Notes under the pieces: generated by a model
The model's input: the letters and a program-made list of their open reading frames with translations, nothing else
What the model was told of the DNA's origin: nothing
Database searches by the model: none
Position numbers and translations under genes: made by a program
Shown: positions 8,699 through 17,607 of the stretch, piece after piece
Position numbering within the stretch: position 1 is the stretch's first letter
Layout: each line of letters opens with the position of its first letter
Source: Phycisphaerales bacterium
GTDB taxonomy: Bacteria; Planctomycetota; Phycisphaerae; Phycisphaerales; UBA1924
NCBI GenBank assembly: GCA_020853815.1
Contig: JADYYE010000046.1
Location: 1-64,000 of the forward strand
DNA length: 64,000 nt
Direction of reading: 5' to 3'

Positions 8699-8708
8699 GA
8701 CAGAGAAG

Positions 8709-8722
8709 CCGTCTGGAGACGG
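8709..8722 (-). terminator. weak hairpin after the thioredoxin-like gene
   Basis: CCGTCT and AGACGG form a 6-bp perfect stem with a 2-base gap, about 60 bases after the stop at 8782, followed on the minus strand by CTTCTCTGTCTT. The stem is short and the U-tract is broken, so termination is only possible. It abuts the -35 of the next promoter. Confidence 0.3.
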
Positions 8723-8781
8723 TTGACATCCGAAAAATCGGCACAATCGGCGCGAAAAATACCGAACAAATACCAATTTCA

Positions 8782-9351
8782 TCAATCGGAGTACCGCTCG
8801 CGCAATCTCGGACTGAGCCACAGGGTTAGGTGAGTTTGCTCAAAGTCCCCCAGCCAGTCCGACAGCGTGGCCACCGCCTCGTCCGGGGGAGTCTCGGCCC
8901 ACGGCACGGCACACGCCGCCCCGATCTGGCGGGCCGCGATCGCCCGCAGTCGGGACAGCGACTTGTCGCCGCGGAGCGCGACGAACTCGAAATCCTCGTT
9001 CATGAAGATGACGGTCGGCACGCGGAGCCCGCCGCAGATCCGCACCTGCTCGGCCAGTTCCTTCTCACGATCACGATCGACGAAGCGAAGATCGATGCAC
9101 GCGTTCGCCTCGGCGATCCGCGCCAGCATGGGGCACTGGGCCGCGCAATCGCCGCACCACAGCCCCGACGTGACCAGCACGGGCATCGTCCGCGTAAACG
9201 ACGCGACCATCTCGCGCTGGGTCGGCGCGAGCGCGATGCGCGAATACACGCACGACCACGACTCGCGCTGATCGGAGGTCCCGCCCGCGACATACCGGTC
9301 ATACGACAGCCCGCGATCGAACACGGCCTTGAGCACCTGTGGAGTAAGCAT
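8782..9351 (-). CDS. thioredoxin-family protein
   Basis: A protein of 189 residues. It has a thioredoxin-fold core with the redox motif WCGDC at 65-69, an extra Cys at 73, and the cis-proline segment VPTVIF with Pro at 112. There is no signal peptide or membrane segment, so it is likely cytoplasmic. The N-terminal 50 residues and the C-terminal helix (TLSDWLGDFEQTHLTLWLSPRLRERY) extend beyond a plain 105-residue thioredoxin. It probably acts in thiol-disulfide exchange; the partner is unknown. The ATG at 9351 is the only sensible start. It is separated from the upstream glycosyltransferase gene by 165 bases containing a tandem repeat. Confidence 0.8.
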   Translation of the reverse strand: MLTPQVLKAVFDRGLSYDRYVAGGTSDQRESWSCVYSRIALAPTQREMVASFTRTMPVLVTSGLWCGDCAAQCPMLARIAEANACIDLRFVDRDREKELAEQVRICGGLRVPTVIFMNEDFEFVALRGDKSLSRLRAIAARQIGAACAVPWAETPPDEAVATLSDWLGDFEQTHLTLWLSPRLRERYSD

Positions 9352-9374
9352 GGCAAAGCGTATCCACGGCTGCC

Positions 9375-9438
9375 GCGAGACAGCGAGACAGCGAGACAGC
9401 GAGACAGCGAGACAGCGAGACAGCGAGACAGCGAGACA
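9375..9438. repeat. 8 tandem copies of GCGAGACA
   Basis: Eight perfect copies of the 8-bp unit GCGAGACA occupy the gap between the glycosyltransferase and thioredoxin-like genes. The same unit recurs at 32921-32968 after another gene. The unit length is not a multiple of three and the array is not in a gene. Confidence 0.95.
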
Positions 9439-9516
9439 GGCGGATCATCAGAGCATGGACACGCTCAGGCCAAGTGGGTAGTTTTCACTTCGCCACTTCG
9501 TGACTCCGTGACTTCT

Positions 9517-11124
9517 TCATTCCCCCGGGTCGCCGATCGTCTGCGGGCTCCACACGTCACCACCGAGGCGTGTGATCGTCAGGTCACCCGCGTGGAACAC
9601 GGGCACCTCGCCCGGCCCTGGGGCTCGGCCGCCGCGTGAGTGATAGAAAATCAACGAGCCGCGACCCGGGCTGGTGAGCGGGCGGTCGGCGGCGTCACGC
9701 GTCGGGATGGGCCACATGCCGGTGATGAGGAACACGCGTGCCGCCGGCGCACCGTCGCTGGCGCCCTCGTAAAGCACGCGATGGGACGCGTCGGCGCCGA
9801 TGAACTCATCGAGCTTTGTCCACTGCTCGTCGGGCTTTGATTGCACGCGGATCGGCACGATCGCGACGACACCCGCGATCACCGCCGACACGGGTGCGGC
9901 CAATCGCAGCGCCTGGTTGACCCGCGGCCGCCAAACGCCGCGGCAGAGATGAAGAACACCGATCGCGCTGGCGATCGCAAGCCCCGGATAGATCGGGATC
10001 GCGTAGCGATCGCGCCGATCGGGGAACGCGGTGAGCAGAACAAGCCACGCGCCGGCCCAGACCAGCGCGAGCAACCCCGCGGGCGTGCGCCACGCGCGGG
10101 CAAAGTACGCCGCACCGAGCGCGACGAGCCACGGCCAGTAGCCCGTCACGATCTGCGCGAGGTAGTACCAGGCGGGCTGCGTCGCCTTCTGCCCGCCTAC
10201 GAGCCGGCCCGAGGCGCGGGCCGCGATCTCACGCCCGAAATACTGATCGAGGAACGCGTCGGCGTAGGTTCGCGCCATCCACAGGTGCCAGGGGAGCGCG
10301 ATCGCCACACCGACAAGAAGCGCGACGAGGACGAGCGCCGCGTGCTTCGGGCCACGCACGCGCCAGAGCCAGATCGCCATGATCGGCGCGATCGCCATCG
10401 CGATGAGCGGCTTGGTCATGAGCGCCATGCCGACCGGGACGCCCGCGAGCGCGAACCAGGCCAAGGCGGGCGCGACCGAAGCGTTGCACCCCGATGAACC
10501 GCCCGCACGCGGCTCGCTTCCCACCCTGATTCTGACCTCATGCCCTCGCCCCAGCCCCGCGCCCCTCACCATCGCCCATGCGGCGAGCAGCAAGAACGCG
10601 CCGTGCCACATGTCGAGCGAGATCTCGCGCGTGCGCCGGAAATACTCGTAGGTCAACGCCAGGATCACGCCCGCGATTGCGGCCAATCGCCGCGTGCCAA
10701 GTTCCCGCGCGATGCCCGCGGTCGCGATCACGCCGATCGCGGCGGCGAATACGCTCGCGAGGCGCGCCGCCAGCAGGTCCACGCCGGACCACGCGAGCAC
10801 ACGCCCCACGATCCAGAAGACCAGCGGCGGCTTGTTGAAATACGGCTCGCCCTCGCCCGCGGAGAGCGACCAGCGCCCGGAGCGAGCGGCATCGAGCCCA
10901 AGGGCGGCGTACCAGCCCGTGTCGCCACGCCAATCGCCCTGATTCAGCTTCGGCAACGTGACGGCGAGCAGCACGATGACGGGGATGGCGGCCCAGGACC
11001 ATCGCGCGAAGAACCCGAGCGAAGCAAGCGACGCGAAGGCTCGCGCGTGCGACACGCGCCGCGGTGGGATCACCGGGCGATCGTCGGCCGAGGCTTGCGC
11101 CGTTGTCGGCCCAGGCGGGATCAT
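9517..11124 (-). CDS. GT39/ArnT-like membrane glycosyltransferase
   Basis: A 535-residue polytopic membrane protein. Hydrophobic helices begin at about residue 43 (AAIPVIVLLAVTL). The first extracytoplasmic loop has the family's acidic and basic pattern (DTGWYAALGLDAARSG, then YFNKPPLVFWIVG), followed by about ten more helices and a soluble C-terminal domain of about 110 residues. This matches dolichyl-phosphomannose mannosyltransferase and ArnT-like proteins, which transfer a sugar from a polyprenyl-phosphate carrier to lipid A, protein or another acceptor outside the membrane. Its place behind uppS and cdsA fits use of an undecaprenyl-linked donor, an inference. It starts 19 bases after the zinc-ribbon gene, so it is probably co-transcribed. 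Confidence 0.82.
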   Translation of the reverse strand: MIPPGPTTAQASADDRPVIPPRRVSHARAFASLASLGFFARWSWAAIPVIVLLAVTLPKLNQGDWRGDTGWYAALGLDAARSGRWSLSAGEGEPYFNKPPLVFWIVGRVLAWSGVDLLAARLASVFAAAIGVIATAGIARELGTRRLAAIAGVILALTYEYFRRTREISLDMWHGAFLLLAAWAMVRGAGLGRGHEVRIRVGSEPRAGGSSGCNASVAPALAWFALAGVPVGMALMTKPLIAMAIAPIMAIWLWRVRGPKHAALVLVALLVGVAIALPWHLWMARTYADAFLDQYFGREIAARASGRLVGGQKATQPAWYYLAQIVTGYWPWLVALGAAYFARAWRTPAGLLALVWAGAWLVLLTAFPDRRDRYAIPIYPGLAIASAIGVLHLCRGVWRPRVNQALRLAAPVSAVIAGVVAIVPIRVQSKPDEQWTKLDEFIGADASHRVLYEGASDGAPAARVFLITGMWPIPTRDAADRPLTSPGRGSLIFYHSRGGRAPGPGEVPVFHAGDLTITRLGGDVWSPQTIGDPGE

Positions 11125-11143
11125 GCGTGGATACCCGAGTGGG

Positions 11144-11905
11144 CTACCGCTTGGGCGCGGCCGGCTGAAGGCTCTTGGCCTCTTCCTCGCCGAGGTACAG
11201 GATGCACCCGCAGGAGACGCAGGTCGTGAGCTTGCCCTTGCTCATCAGGCCGCTGACGGTGTCGAGGGGCAGGCTCATCTGGCACGAGCCGCAGGTGAAC
11301 TCGTGGCGCTTGCGGTCCTGGATCTCGATGGGGGCCATCGCGTCCTCGCCGCGAGTATTGACGAGGCGCTCGAGCATCCGCAGCGAATCGCCCGGCACGT
11401 CGGCGGTCAGCGCGACGCGCTCCTTGGTCAGTTCGTCCAAGCGGTCCTTGATCTCCGCGGCCCGGGCGTCACGCTCGGCGACCGCGACCCCGCGGAGCTT
11501 GTCGCGTTCGGTCCGCTGGGTTTCGATTTCGCCGGCCTGCTTCTTCAGATCGTCAACCTTGGTCATCGCCTCCAGGGCGCTCTGCTCGGCCTTGTCCTTT
11601 TCGAGCTTGAAGGTGTTGAGCTCGGTCAGGAAGGCCTTGTATTCCTTGTTCGTCTGGGCCCCGTTCATCTGCTCGCGGAGCGTGGCCATGCGTGCATCGA
11701 GACGGGCAACCTCGCCCTCGGCCTGCTTGGCGACGGCGGCGAGCTGCTTCAGTTGTGCATCGATCGCGGTCTTCCTGGCGTCGAGCTGCGCGACCTGGCT
11801 GGTCTGCTCGTTCAAGAACCGCTCGGCGGCCTTCAGTCGGGTCTGAAGTCCGCGAATCTGCTTTTCAACCAGGAACACACGCAGGAGCTTCGCAGTGACG
11901 TCCAT
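11144..11905 (-). CDS. coiled-coil protein with C4 zinc ribbon (DUF164/zf-RING_7 type)
   Basis: A protein of 253 residues. Residues 1-180 are predicted long antiparallel coiled coil rich in Lys, Glu, Ala and Leu. The C-terminus has a four-cysteine zinc ribbon (CGSCQMSL and CVSCGCILY) typical of PF02591. The conserved QTNKEYKAFLTE segment in the middle is a good family marker. These proteins are widespread and of uncertain role; links to nucleic-acid binding have been proposed for the family. The ATG at 11905 is preferred to a TTG one codon earlier. It lies between cdsA (53 bases upstream) and the glycosyltransferase. Confidence 0.85.
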   Translation of the reverse strand: MDVTAKLLRVFLVEKQIRGLQTRLKAAERFLNEQTSQVAQLDARKTAIDAQLKQLAAVAKQAEGEVARLDARMATLREQMNGAQTNKEYKAFLTELNTFKLEKDKAEQSALEAMTKVDDLKKQAGEIETQRTERDKLRGVAVAERDARAAEIKDRLDELTKERVALTADVPGDSLRMLERLVNTRGEDAMAPIEIQDRKRHEFTCGSCQMSLPLDTVSGLMSKGKLTTCVSCGCILYLGEEEAKSLQPAAPKR

Positions 11906-11958
11906 CAAGCACTCCGGGCTGGCGTTCGATCATAGTCCGCCCCGGCGGCGGATGCGAA

Positions 11959-12849
11959 TCAGCCCACCGCCCGCAGCCACCAGAAAGCCACCGGGACCAC
12001 CAAAATGGGCGAATCGATGATGTCGAGCACCCCGCCGAAGCCCGGCAGGCTGGCGCCGGAGTCCTTGATCCCCGCGTCCCGCTTCAGCATGGACTCGATG
12101 AGATCGCCCGCCTGACCCAGGAGGGCGAAGACCGCCCCGGCGATCAGGCCGTGAACAACGCTCGGCGCGGCGATGCCCGCCCGAACGAGGAGCCACGCGC
12201 CGAGCCCACCCGAGACCACCGACCACACGACGCCGCCAAGGAGTCCTTCCCACGTCTTGCCGGGCGAGAGCCAGGGGATGAGCTTGTGCCGGCCGATGGC
12301 TTTGCCGGTGAAGTACGCGCCGGTGTCGCAGGCCTTAATCGTGAGCAATACCCAAAGGAGCACCCACGCGGAATGCTCGTGGCGCAGCGCGAGGATGAAC
12401 CCGGGCATCACTCCGAGGTAGGCAAACGACAGGAGCGAGCCCGCGGCGGCGGCCGTTACCCCTTCGCACGACTTGTGCCTCGCGTAAAACACCATCGAGG
12501 CGATCAACACCCCCACCACCGACGAGAACACGAACGCCGCGGTGGTCATCGACGAGGCCGTCGTGTCCGCCACGCCCCAGGCGACCAGCCCGAACATCGC
12601 GGCGGCGATCGTCCACGGGGTCGACGCGCTCGCCTGCCTGGCACGGATCATCACCGCCAGCTCCGCGGCGCCGAGAACCGAGAGAAAAACGACGATCGGC
12701 AGGATCGCAAGGCCCGCGGGCCATGTCGGCGCGCCGGTCAGCTTGGAGAGCCACTCGGGCGCGGCGAGACGATCAACGATTTCATCGAGCCAGAGCAGGC
12801 CGACGAGGGCGGCGATCAGAACGGGCCCGAGCAGGAGGCGCTTACGCAT
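11959..12849 (-). CDS. cdsA: phosphatidate cytidylyltransferase CdsA
   Basis: A protein of 296 residues with about eight transmembrane helices. The C-terminal CDS signature is clear: SMLKRDAGIKDSG, LPGFGGVLDIIDS. The enzyme makes CDP-diacylglycerol from phosphatidate and CTP at the inner membrane, the branch point of bacterial phospholipid synthesis. The ATG at 12849 overlaps the end of uppS by eight bases, a coupling common for uppS-cdsA pairs in bacteria. The signature has Phe-Gly-Gly and Ile-Ile-Asp where many homologues have His-Gly-Gly and Arg-x-Asp; these are tolerated differences in some lineages as far as I know. Confidence 0.93.
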   Translation of the reverse strand: MRKRLLLGPVLIAALVGLLWLDEIVDRLAAPEWLSKLTGAPTWPAGLAILPIVVFLSVLGAAELAVMIRARQASASTPWTIAAAMFGLVAWGVADTTASSMTTAAFVFSSVVGVLIASMVFYARHKSCEGVTAAAAGSLLSFAYLGVMPGFILALRHEHSAWVLLWVLLTIKACDTGAYFTGKAIGRHKLIPWLSPGKTWEGLLGGVVWSVVSGGLGAWLLVRAGIAAPSVVHGLIAGAVFALLGQAGDLIESMLKRDAGIKDSGASLPGFGGVLDIIDSPILVVPVAFWWLRAVG

Positions 12850-13705
12850 GGGGCTGGTGGCCTCCGTCCGTCGCGGGCTCGTCCTGGTCCAGGCCGCCGA
12901 AGCGCCGACGCCGACGCGCGAACTCGCGCACCGCGGCGTGCAGCTCCGCGACGCCGAAGTCGGGCCACAGCGCGTCGGTCACGTAGATTTCGGCGTAGCT
13001 GATCTGCCACAAGAGGAAGTTGCTGATCCGCAGCTCGCCGCCGGTGCGGACGAGCATGTCGGGCTCGGGCAATCCCGAAGTGCCCAGCGATGATTCGATC
13101 GCGCTCTCGTCGATCGACGCGGGGTCGATCTCGCCCCGGGCGGCACGCGCCGCGAGGCTTCGGCACGCATCGACCAGCTCCGCTCGCCCGCCGTAATTGA
13201 TCGCCAGGCAGAGCTTGGAACCCGTGCACTCGCGTGTGGTTTCCTCCATCGCGTTGATCGAAGCGAGCACCTCGGGCGGCAGGCCGTCACGCCTCCCGAT
13301 GACGCGACAGCGAACGTTGCGGCGTTTCATCGATTCGCGTTCGCCGTCGCAGTAGGTGCAGCACAGGCGCATCAGCTCCGCGACCTCGCGATCGGGGCGC
13401 CGCCAGTTCTCCAGCGAGAATGAGTACAACGTGAGTACCTCGACGCCGATGCGCTCGCACTCGGTCATGATGGTGCGAATGGTGGCGGCTCCATTGCGGT
13501 GCCCGAACTCGCGCGGGAATCCGCGCTGGCGGGCCCAGCGGCCGTTGCCGTCCATGATGATCGCGATGTGGCGCGGGATGCGTGAGGGCGGCACGTCGGG
13601 GAGGTGCGTGAGCGGATCGGCGATGGGCTGGACGGACTTGATGCGTGCCAGCGCCTCGCGGTCGAGATCAGAGAGCTCGGGTTGGGAGGTTTGGTGCTGG
13701 GTCAA
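12842..13705 (-). CDS. uppS: undecaprenyl diphosphate synthase UppS
   Basis: A cis-prenyltransferase that makes undecaprenyl diphosphate, the lipid carrier for peptidoglycan and surface glycans. Visible motifs are HIAIIMDGNGRWA with the catalytic Asp near residue 52, TLYSFSLENWRRP, and the C-terminal RTGGELRISNFLLWQISYAE and LWPDF segments. No ATG precedes the catalytic motif after the end of purA, so I place the start at a TTG at 13705 (287 residues); this is uncertain and a few codons either way are possible. The gene follows purA after 58 bases and overlaps cdsA by eight. Confidence 0.9.
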   Translation of the reverse strand: MTQHQTSQPELSDLDREALARIKSVQPIADPLTHLPDVPPSRIPRHIAIIMDGNGRWARQRGFPREFGHRNGAATIRTIMTECERIGVEVLTLYSFSLENWRRPDREVAELMRLCCTYCDGERESMKRRNVRCRVIGRRDGLPPEVLASINAMEETTRECTGSKLCLAINYGGRAELVDACRSLAARAARGEIDPASIDESAIESSLGTSGLPEPDMLVRTGGELRISNFLLWQISYAEIYVTDALWPDFGVAELHAAVREFARRRRRFGGLDQDEPATDGGHQPHA

Positions 13706-13763
13706 GTGGATTGGCTTGGCCTCTTCGGATCGACCACGGGTCGCGGCGCCGTTGCGAACGTCC

Positions 13764-15098
13764 TTACGCCCCGACGATGATGGTTTGTTCGCGATCGGGC
13801 CCGATGCTGACGAATCCGATCGAGACGCCGACCTTTTCCTGGATGAAATCGAGGTAGGCACGCGCGGGCTTGGGGAGCGCCGTCAGCGAGCGGGCCGCAC
13901 CGATTTCGTCCATGAATCCGGGCAGTTCGGTGTAGACCGCCTTGGCCCCGGCGAGTTCGGCGCCGTCGGCGACGAAGCGATCGGTCGTCGAGCCGTCCGC
14001 GAGCTGATACGCCGTACACACCTTGATCGTGTCGAAGCCCGCGAGCACGTCGAGCAGCATGACCGAGAGGGACGTGACTCCGTTGAGCATGGCGGCGTAG
14101 CGCAGCGCAACAAGATCAAGCCAACCGACGCGGCGCGGACGCCCGGTGGTCGTGCCGTATTCTCGCCCGCGCTCGCGGATGCGATGGGCGGTGTCGCCGG
14201 AGAGCTCGGTGGGCATGGGACCGGAGCCCACGCGGCTGGAATAGGCCTTCATCACGCCGATCGCGCTGGTCAGGATTGTCGGCGGCACGCCCGCGCCGGT
14301 CGCGATGCCCGCGGTGCCGGTGTTGGAGCCCGTGACATACGGGAAGGTGCCGTGGTCGACGTCCAAGAGTGTGCCGTTGGCGCCCTCGAACATGACGCGC
14401 TTGCCCGCGCGCAGCTGGTCGTGGACCAGGTACGTCGTCTCGCGGATCATGGGCGCCAGGCGCTTGCCCCACTGCGTCGCGGTCGCGAACATCGCCTCCA
14501 CGTCGGGCTGCTTGCCCAGAATCGGCGCCTTGAAGCGGCACGCCTGGGCGATCCTCGCCCGCAGCAGTTCGGGGCGGAGCAGGTCGCGGGCCCGAACCGC
14601 GGCGGCCCGTTGCACCTTGTCCGCATAGGCCGGCCCGATTCCGCGGCGCGTCGTCCCGATCTCGGTCAGCGGGCTCTCGCCTGCGCCGCTCTTGAGCGTG
14701 TCCTCGCGGGCGGCGTCCTCGTCCTTGTGATAGGGCATGACGACGTGGGCGTTGGCGGAGATGACCAGGTTGGAGGTGTCCACGCCGCGAGATTGCAGCG
14801 TGTCGAGCTCTTTGAGGAGCGTGTCGGGGTCGAGCACCACCCCGTTGCCGATGACGGCGAGCGTTCCCTTCGACAGGATGCCCGCGGGGATGAGATGGAG
14901 CGCGTAGCGCTGCCCGGCGATCACGACCGAGTGGCCGGCGTTGGCGCCGCCGTTATAGCGGACCACCACGTCGTGCTCGGCGGAGAGGAGATCGACGAGC
15001 TTGCCTTTGCCCTCGTCGCCCCACTGCATGCCGATGACCGCCGTGGCGTTGCCCTTGGTCTTGTGGCTCGTGTTGGAGTTTCCCATCGTTCCGGCCAT
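13764..15098 (-). CDS. purA: adenylosuccinate synthetase PurA
   Basis: A protein of 444 residues, close to the usual 430. It has the N-terminal GMQWGDEGKGKLVD loop, RYNGGANAGHSV, the IGTTRRGIGPAYADK signature, FEGANGTLLDVDHGTFPYVT, and GSGPMPTEL near the GTP site. It catalyses the first committed step from IMP to AMP, using GTP and aspartate. The ATG at 15098 is chosen because CAGGAG lies nine bases upstream and the protein then has family length; the frame stays open upstream to 15179, but that stretch has no family similarity. It heads the minus-strand run purA-uppS-cdsA-zinc ribbon-GT39. Confidence 0.95.
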   Translation of the reverse strand: MAGTMGNSNTSHKTKGNATAVIGMQWGDEGKGKLVDLLSAEHDVVVRYNGGANAGHSVVIAGQRYALHLIPAGILSKGTLAVIGNGVVLDPDTLLKELDTLQSRGVDTSNLVISANAHVVMPYHKDEDAAREDTLKSGAGESPLTEIGTTRRGIGPAYADKVQRAAAVRARDLLRPELLRARIAQACRFKAPILGKQPDVEAMFATATQWGKRLAPMIRETTYLVHDQLRAGKRVMFEGANGTLLDVDHGTFPYVTGSNTGTAGIATGAGVPPTILTSAIGVMKAYSSRVGSGPMPTELSGDTAHRIRERGREYGTTTGRPRRVGWLDLVALRYAAMLNGVTSLSVMLLDVLAGFDTIKVCTAYQLADGSTTDRFVADGAELAGAKAVYTELPGFMDEIGAARSLTALPKPARAYLDFIQEKVGVSIGFVSIGPDREQTIIVGA

Positions 15099-15298
15099 CA
15101 CGCACGCTCCTGCCCGTGGGGCGATCGGCCCCCGTTTCGCCATGGGAGCCTCCGCCTTTGGCTCCTCAATGTAGGTCATGCGGGCTACCTGTGCGGTCTG
15201 TGACGGCTGTTCCGCTCCGAGCGCGCGGCTTGCCGGACGCGGGCGTCAAGGCCGGCTCCCGCGCAACCGATGCACTGACCGAGGGAGTTGCGCACCAC

Positions 15299-15481
15299 AT
15301 GCCCCCAGAAACCGTCCGCATCCTGTGCCCGAACCTGACGTGCCGAAAGGTGCTGGCCGTCCCCGGCACCGCGCGAGGGAAAACCGTGCGCTGCCGGGCC
15401 TGCGGCACGAGCATCAAAGTCCCCGCGGGGCGCGGTCACTCGCCGGGCCACCAAGCGGCCGAAAAGCCGAAAGACAAGTAG
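15299..15481 (+). CDS. small zinc-ribbon protein (MJ0042-like finger)
   Basis: A protein of 60 residues. The first 45 residues form one zinc finger of the form CPNLTC-x(n)-VPGTARGKTVRCRACG, the pattern of the MJ0042 family finger common in planctomycetes and deltaproteobacteria, where it usually opens a longer regulatory or membrane protein. Here it stands alone with a short basic tail ending AEKPKDK. The start is the ATG directly before PPETVRILC. No partner is obvious; the next gene is a convergent FHA protein. Confidence 0.65.
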   Translation: MPPETVRILCPNLTCRKVLAVPGTARGKTVRCRACGTSIKVPAGRGHSPGHQAAEKPKDK

Positions 15482-15483
15482 CA

Positions 15484-15511
15484 GGCATCGGGCATCGGGC
15501 ATCGGGCATCG
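15484..15511. repeat. 4 tandem copies of GGCATCG
   Basis: Four perfect copies of a 7-bp unit begin two bases after the stop codon of the small zinc-ribbon gene. The rest of the gap to 15590 shows nothing recognisable. Confidence 0.9.
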
Positions 15512-15589
15512 GGAGTATGCCGATCCAGCGCCGAAGAGCCGCCCGCCTGCTCCAGTTCATGACCATCGAATGGCGCCGCCCACGAAGCC

Positions 15590-16156
15590 CTAAAGCTTCG
15601 GCTGGTTCTTCTCGTCGTCGTCGCTGAAATCGAACTCGGCAAAGCTGCTGTCGTCGGCCATTTTGGACAGAGTTTCGGTGTCGATCTCGTCGAGCACGCT
15701 CCCCTTGCCGCCGGCGGCGGGCTTGGCGGGCGCGGGCTTGGGTGATGGCTTGGGCTGACTGGCCGAAGATGGCTTGGCCGGGTGGTCGGGGGCCGATTTG
15801 GTCGGGTCCAGAACGGGTGAGGCCGCCGCCAGCACCTTGACCGGATCGACCGACGGCGGCGCGTCGCCGATCTTCACCACGAACGTGAAGCTGCCGATCG
15901 AGAGAACATCGCCCGCGGCCAACTCGGTCTGGTTCACGCGGCGCTTGTTGACAAAGGTGCCGTTGCTCGAGCCCAGGTCGCGGACCGTCACGGCGTCGTC
16001 CTCCACGCGCAGCTCGCAGTGCTGGCGAGAGACGGAATCGGACGGGATTCGGATATGGCAGGTGTCCTGGCGACCGACGATAAGCGTCGACTTTTTGAGC
16101 GGAACCTCGCGCGGCGGTTTGTCGGCGGTGACGAGAATCAGGGAGGCATTCACCAC
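15590..16156 (-). CDS. FHA-domain protein
   Basis: A protein of about 188 residues from a GTG at 16156 (a second GTG follows immediately). Residues 5-95 are a forkhead-associated domain: STLIVGRQDTCHIRIPSDSVSRQHCEL followed by LGSSNGTFVNKRRV, which holds the Arg, Ser-Arg-x-His and Ser-Asn-Gly residues that bind phosphothreonine. After a Pro/Ala/Lys-rich linker the C-terminus is very acidic (EFDFSDDDEKN). FHA proteins read Ser/Thr kinase signals, and planctomycetes have many such kinases, but none is in this window. It is divergent from hemW. Confidence 0.85.
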   Translation of the reverse strand: MVNASLILVTADKPPREVPLKKSTLIVGRQDTCHIRIPSDSVSRQHCELRVEDDAVTVRDLGSSNGTFVNKRRVNQTELAAGDVLSIGSFTFVVKIGDAPPSVDPVKVLAAASPVLDPTKSAPDHPAKPSSASQPKPSPKPAPAKPAAGGKGSVLDEIDTETLSKMADDSSFAEFDFSDDDEKNQPKL

Positions 16157-16230
16157 GGGGCTACCCTTTCGCTCGGGCCCTTCGGAGGGGGTTCCGTCAC
16201 CCCAAACTGTACGCTCCGGGACCCGGCCCG

Positions 16231-17505
16231 ATGCCGCAAGATACCGCGCTTCCCCAACTTGGGCAATCCTCATCCGAGGGGCCAGAATCCTCCCCCCGCC
16301 CATGGCTGGGGACGACACCCACGCCCGAAGCCGCCCCCTCGCCGGTGCGATCGCTCTACATCCACGTGCCGTTTTGCTTTCACAAGTGCCACTACTGCGA
16401 CTTTTACAGCATCGTCGACACCCGCGATCGACAGGAGACGTTCGTCGATCGCCTGACCGCCGAACTTTCCGCCCAAGCGCACCTGGCGGGCGGCGCCCCG
16501 CTCCGCACCATTTTCGTCGGCGGCGGAACGCCCTCCCTCCTGCGCCCCGACCTCTGGACGCGCCTGCTCGGCGTACTCGAAACCCGCTTTGATCTTTCAC
16601 TCATCCGGCGCGGGGACGGCGAGTTCACGGTCGAGTGCAACCCCGAGACCGTGACACGCGAGCTCGCCGATGTTCTCGCCAAGGGTGGCGTGTCGCGCGT
16701 CAGCATGGGAGCGCAGTCGTTCCACGCCGCCCATCTGAAGACGCTCGAACGTTGGCACCATCCCGACAACGTCGCCAGGGCGATCGAGGTCGCGGGCAGC
16801 GCGGGCATTCCGCGCCGATCGGTCGATCTCATCTATGCGATCCCGGGCCAATCGATCGCGGACCTGGAACGCGATCTCGACGCCGCGGCGTCGCTCCCGG
16901 TCGAGCACGTCTCGGCGTACAACCTCACCTATGAGCCCAACACGGCGATGACGCACCGCCTGAAGCGCGGCGAGTTCACACCCGCCGACGAAGACCTCGA
17001 GGCCGACATGTTCACGCTGGTGGGTCAGCGGCTCGGCGGGCGCGGCTTTTCTCGCTACGAAGTCTCAAACTATGCCCGTCCCGGCGCGGAATGCCGGCAC
17101 AACCTGGCGTACTGGCGGCAGGAGCAATGGCTCGCGTGCGGCCCGTCCGCGTCGGGGCACGTCCGCGGTATCCGATGGAAGAACGCGCCGCGTCTTGATG
17201 ACTACCTGTCGTTCTCGGATGAGGGCTGGGCAAAGACGAGCGAGATTGAGCCTCGCGACGCCAAGCGCGCGGTGCGCGAGCGGATCATGACCGGCCTGCG
17301 CCTTCGCGAGGGCCTGCCGATCGACTGGCTGCGCACGCGTGCCCGCGAGCACGGCGGCGACATCGAGGGCCGCGTTCAGCGCGCGATCGATCGCATGAAC
17401 GAGCAGGGCTTGCTCCGCGAACGCGATCCCGCGATCGCGCTCTCCGATGCGGGTGTGCTCTTCGCCGATGCGCTCGCGGCCCGTCTGATGAAGCTGTTTC
17501 TGTGA
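16231..17505 (+). CDS. hemW: HemW-like radical SAM haem chaperone
   Basis: A protein of 424 residues. The radical SAM motif is CFHKCHYC with cysteines at 49, 53 and 56 (CX3CX2C). FVGGGTPSLL, VECNPETV and SMGAQSF follow as in HemN/HemW enzymes. The HNLAYW motif near residue 290 is the HNxxYW signature that separates haem-binding HemW from true coproporphyrinogen dehydrogenase HemN. HemW is thought to insert haem into respiratory enzymes. The first 38 residues are a Pro/Ser-rich extension without family similarity; a GTG at 16345 would give a more usual length of 386. Confidence 0.88.
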   Translation: MPQDTALPQLGQSSSEGPESSPRPWLGTTPTPEAAPSPVRSLYIHVPFCFHKCHYCDFYSIVDTRDRQETFVDRLTAELSAQAHLAGGAPLRTIFVGGGTPSLLRPDLWTRLLGVLETRFDLSLIRRGDGEFTVECNPETVTRELADVLAKGGVSRVSMGAQSFHAAHLKTLERWHHPDNVARAIEVAGSAGIPRRSVDLIYAIPGQSIADLERDLDAAASLPVEHVSAYNLTYEPNTAMTHRLKRGEFTPADEDLEADMFTLVGQRLGGRGFSRYEVSNYARPGAECRHNLAYWRQEQWLACGPSASGHVRGIRWKNAPRLDDYLSFSDEGWAKTSEIEPRDAKRAVRERIMTGLRLREGLPIDWLRTRAREHGGDIEGRVQRAIDRMNEQGLLRERDPAIALSDAGVLFADALAARLMKLFL

Positions 17506-17528
17506 CCTGCGGCGAGGTCGCGCCGCAT

Positions 17529-17558
17529 TTGGGTGGCCCGGCGGTCCCCGCCGGTGTG
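17529..17558. repeat. dispersed 30-bp palindromic repeat, copy 1
   Basis: This 30-bp block is identical to 21523-21552. It contains a perfect 7-bp inverted repeat (CCGGCGG, 3-base loop, CCGCCGG). It lies between the convergent hemW and pterin dehydratase genes, where it could fold in either transcript. Confidence 0.92.
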
Positions 17559-17607
17559 TTGTGTCTTCGCTTCGGAACCGCTCTACCAAAGCAGCATGTC
17601 GATCCGC

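Noticed and set aside
8594-8821. 75-codon minus-strand frame upstream of the PEP-CTERM gene
   Set aside because: It covers the promoter at 8670-8698 and the tail of the thioredoxin-like gene and lacks similarity. A 19-codon start inside the leader also has no usable ribosome-binding site.
9375-9438. Tandem array considered as a CRISPR
   Set aside because: Units are 8 bp with no spacers and no cas genes lie nearby.
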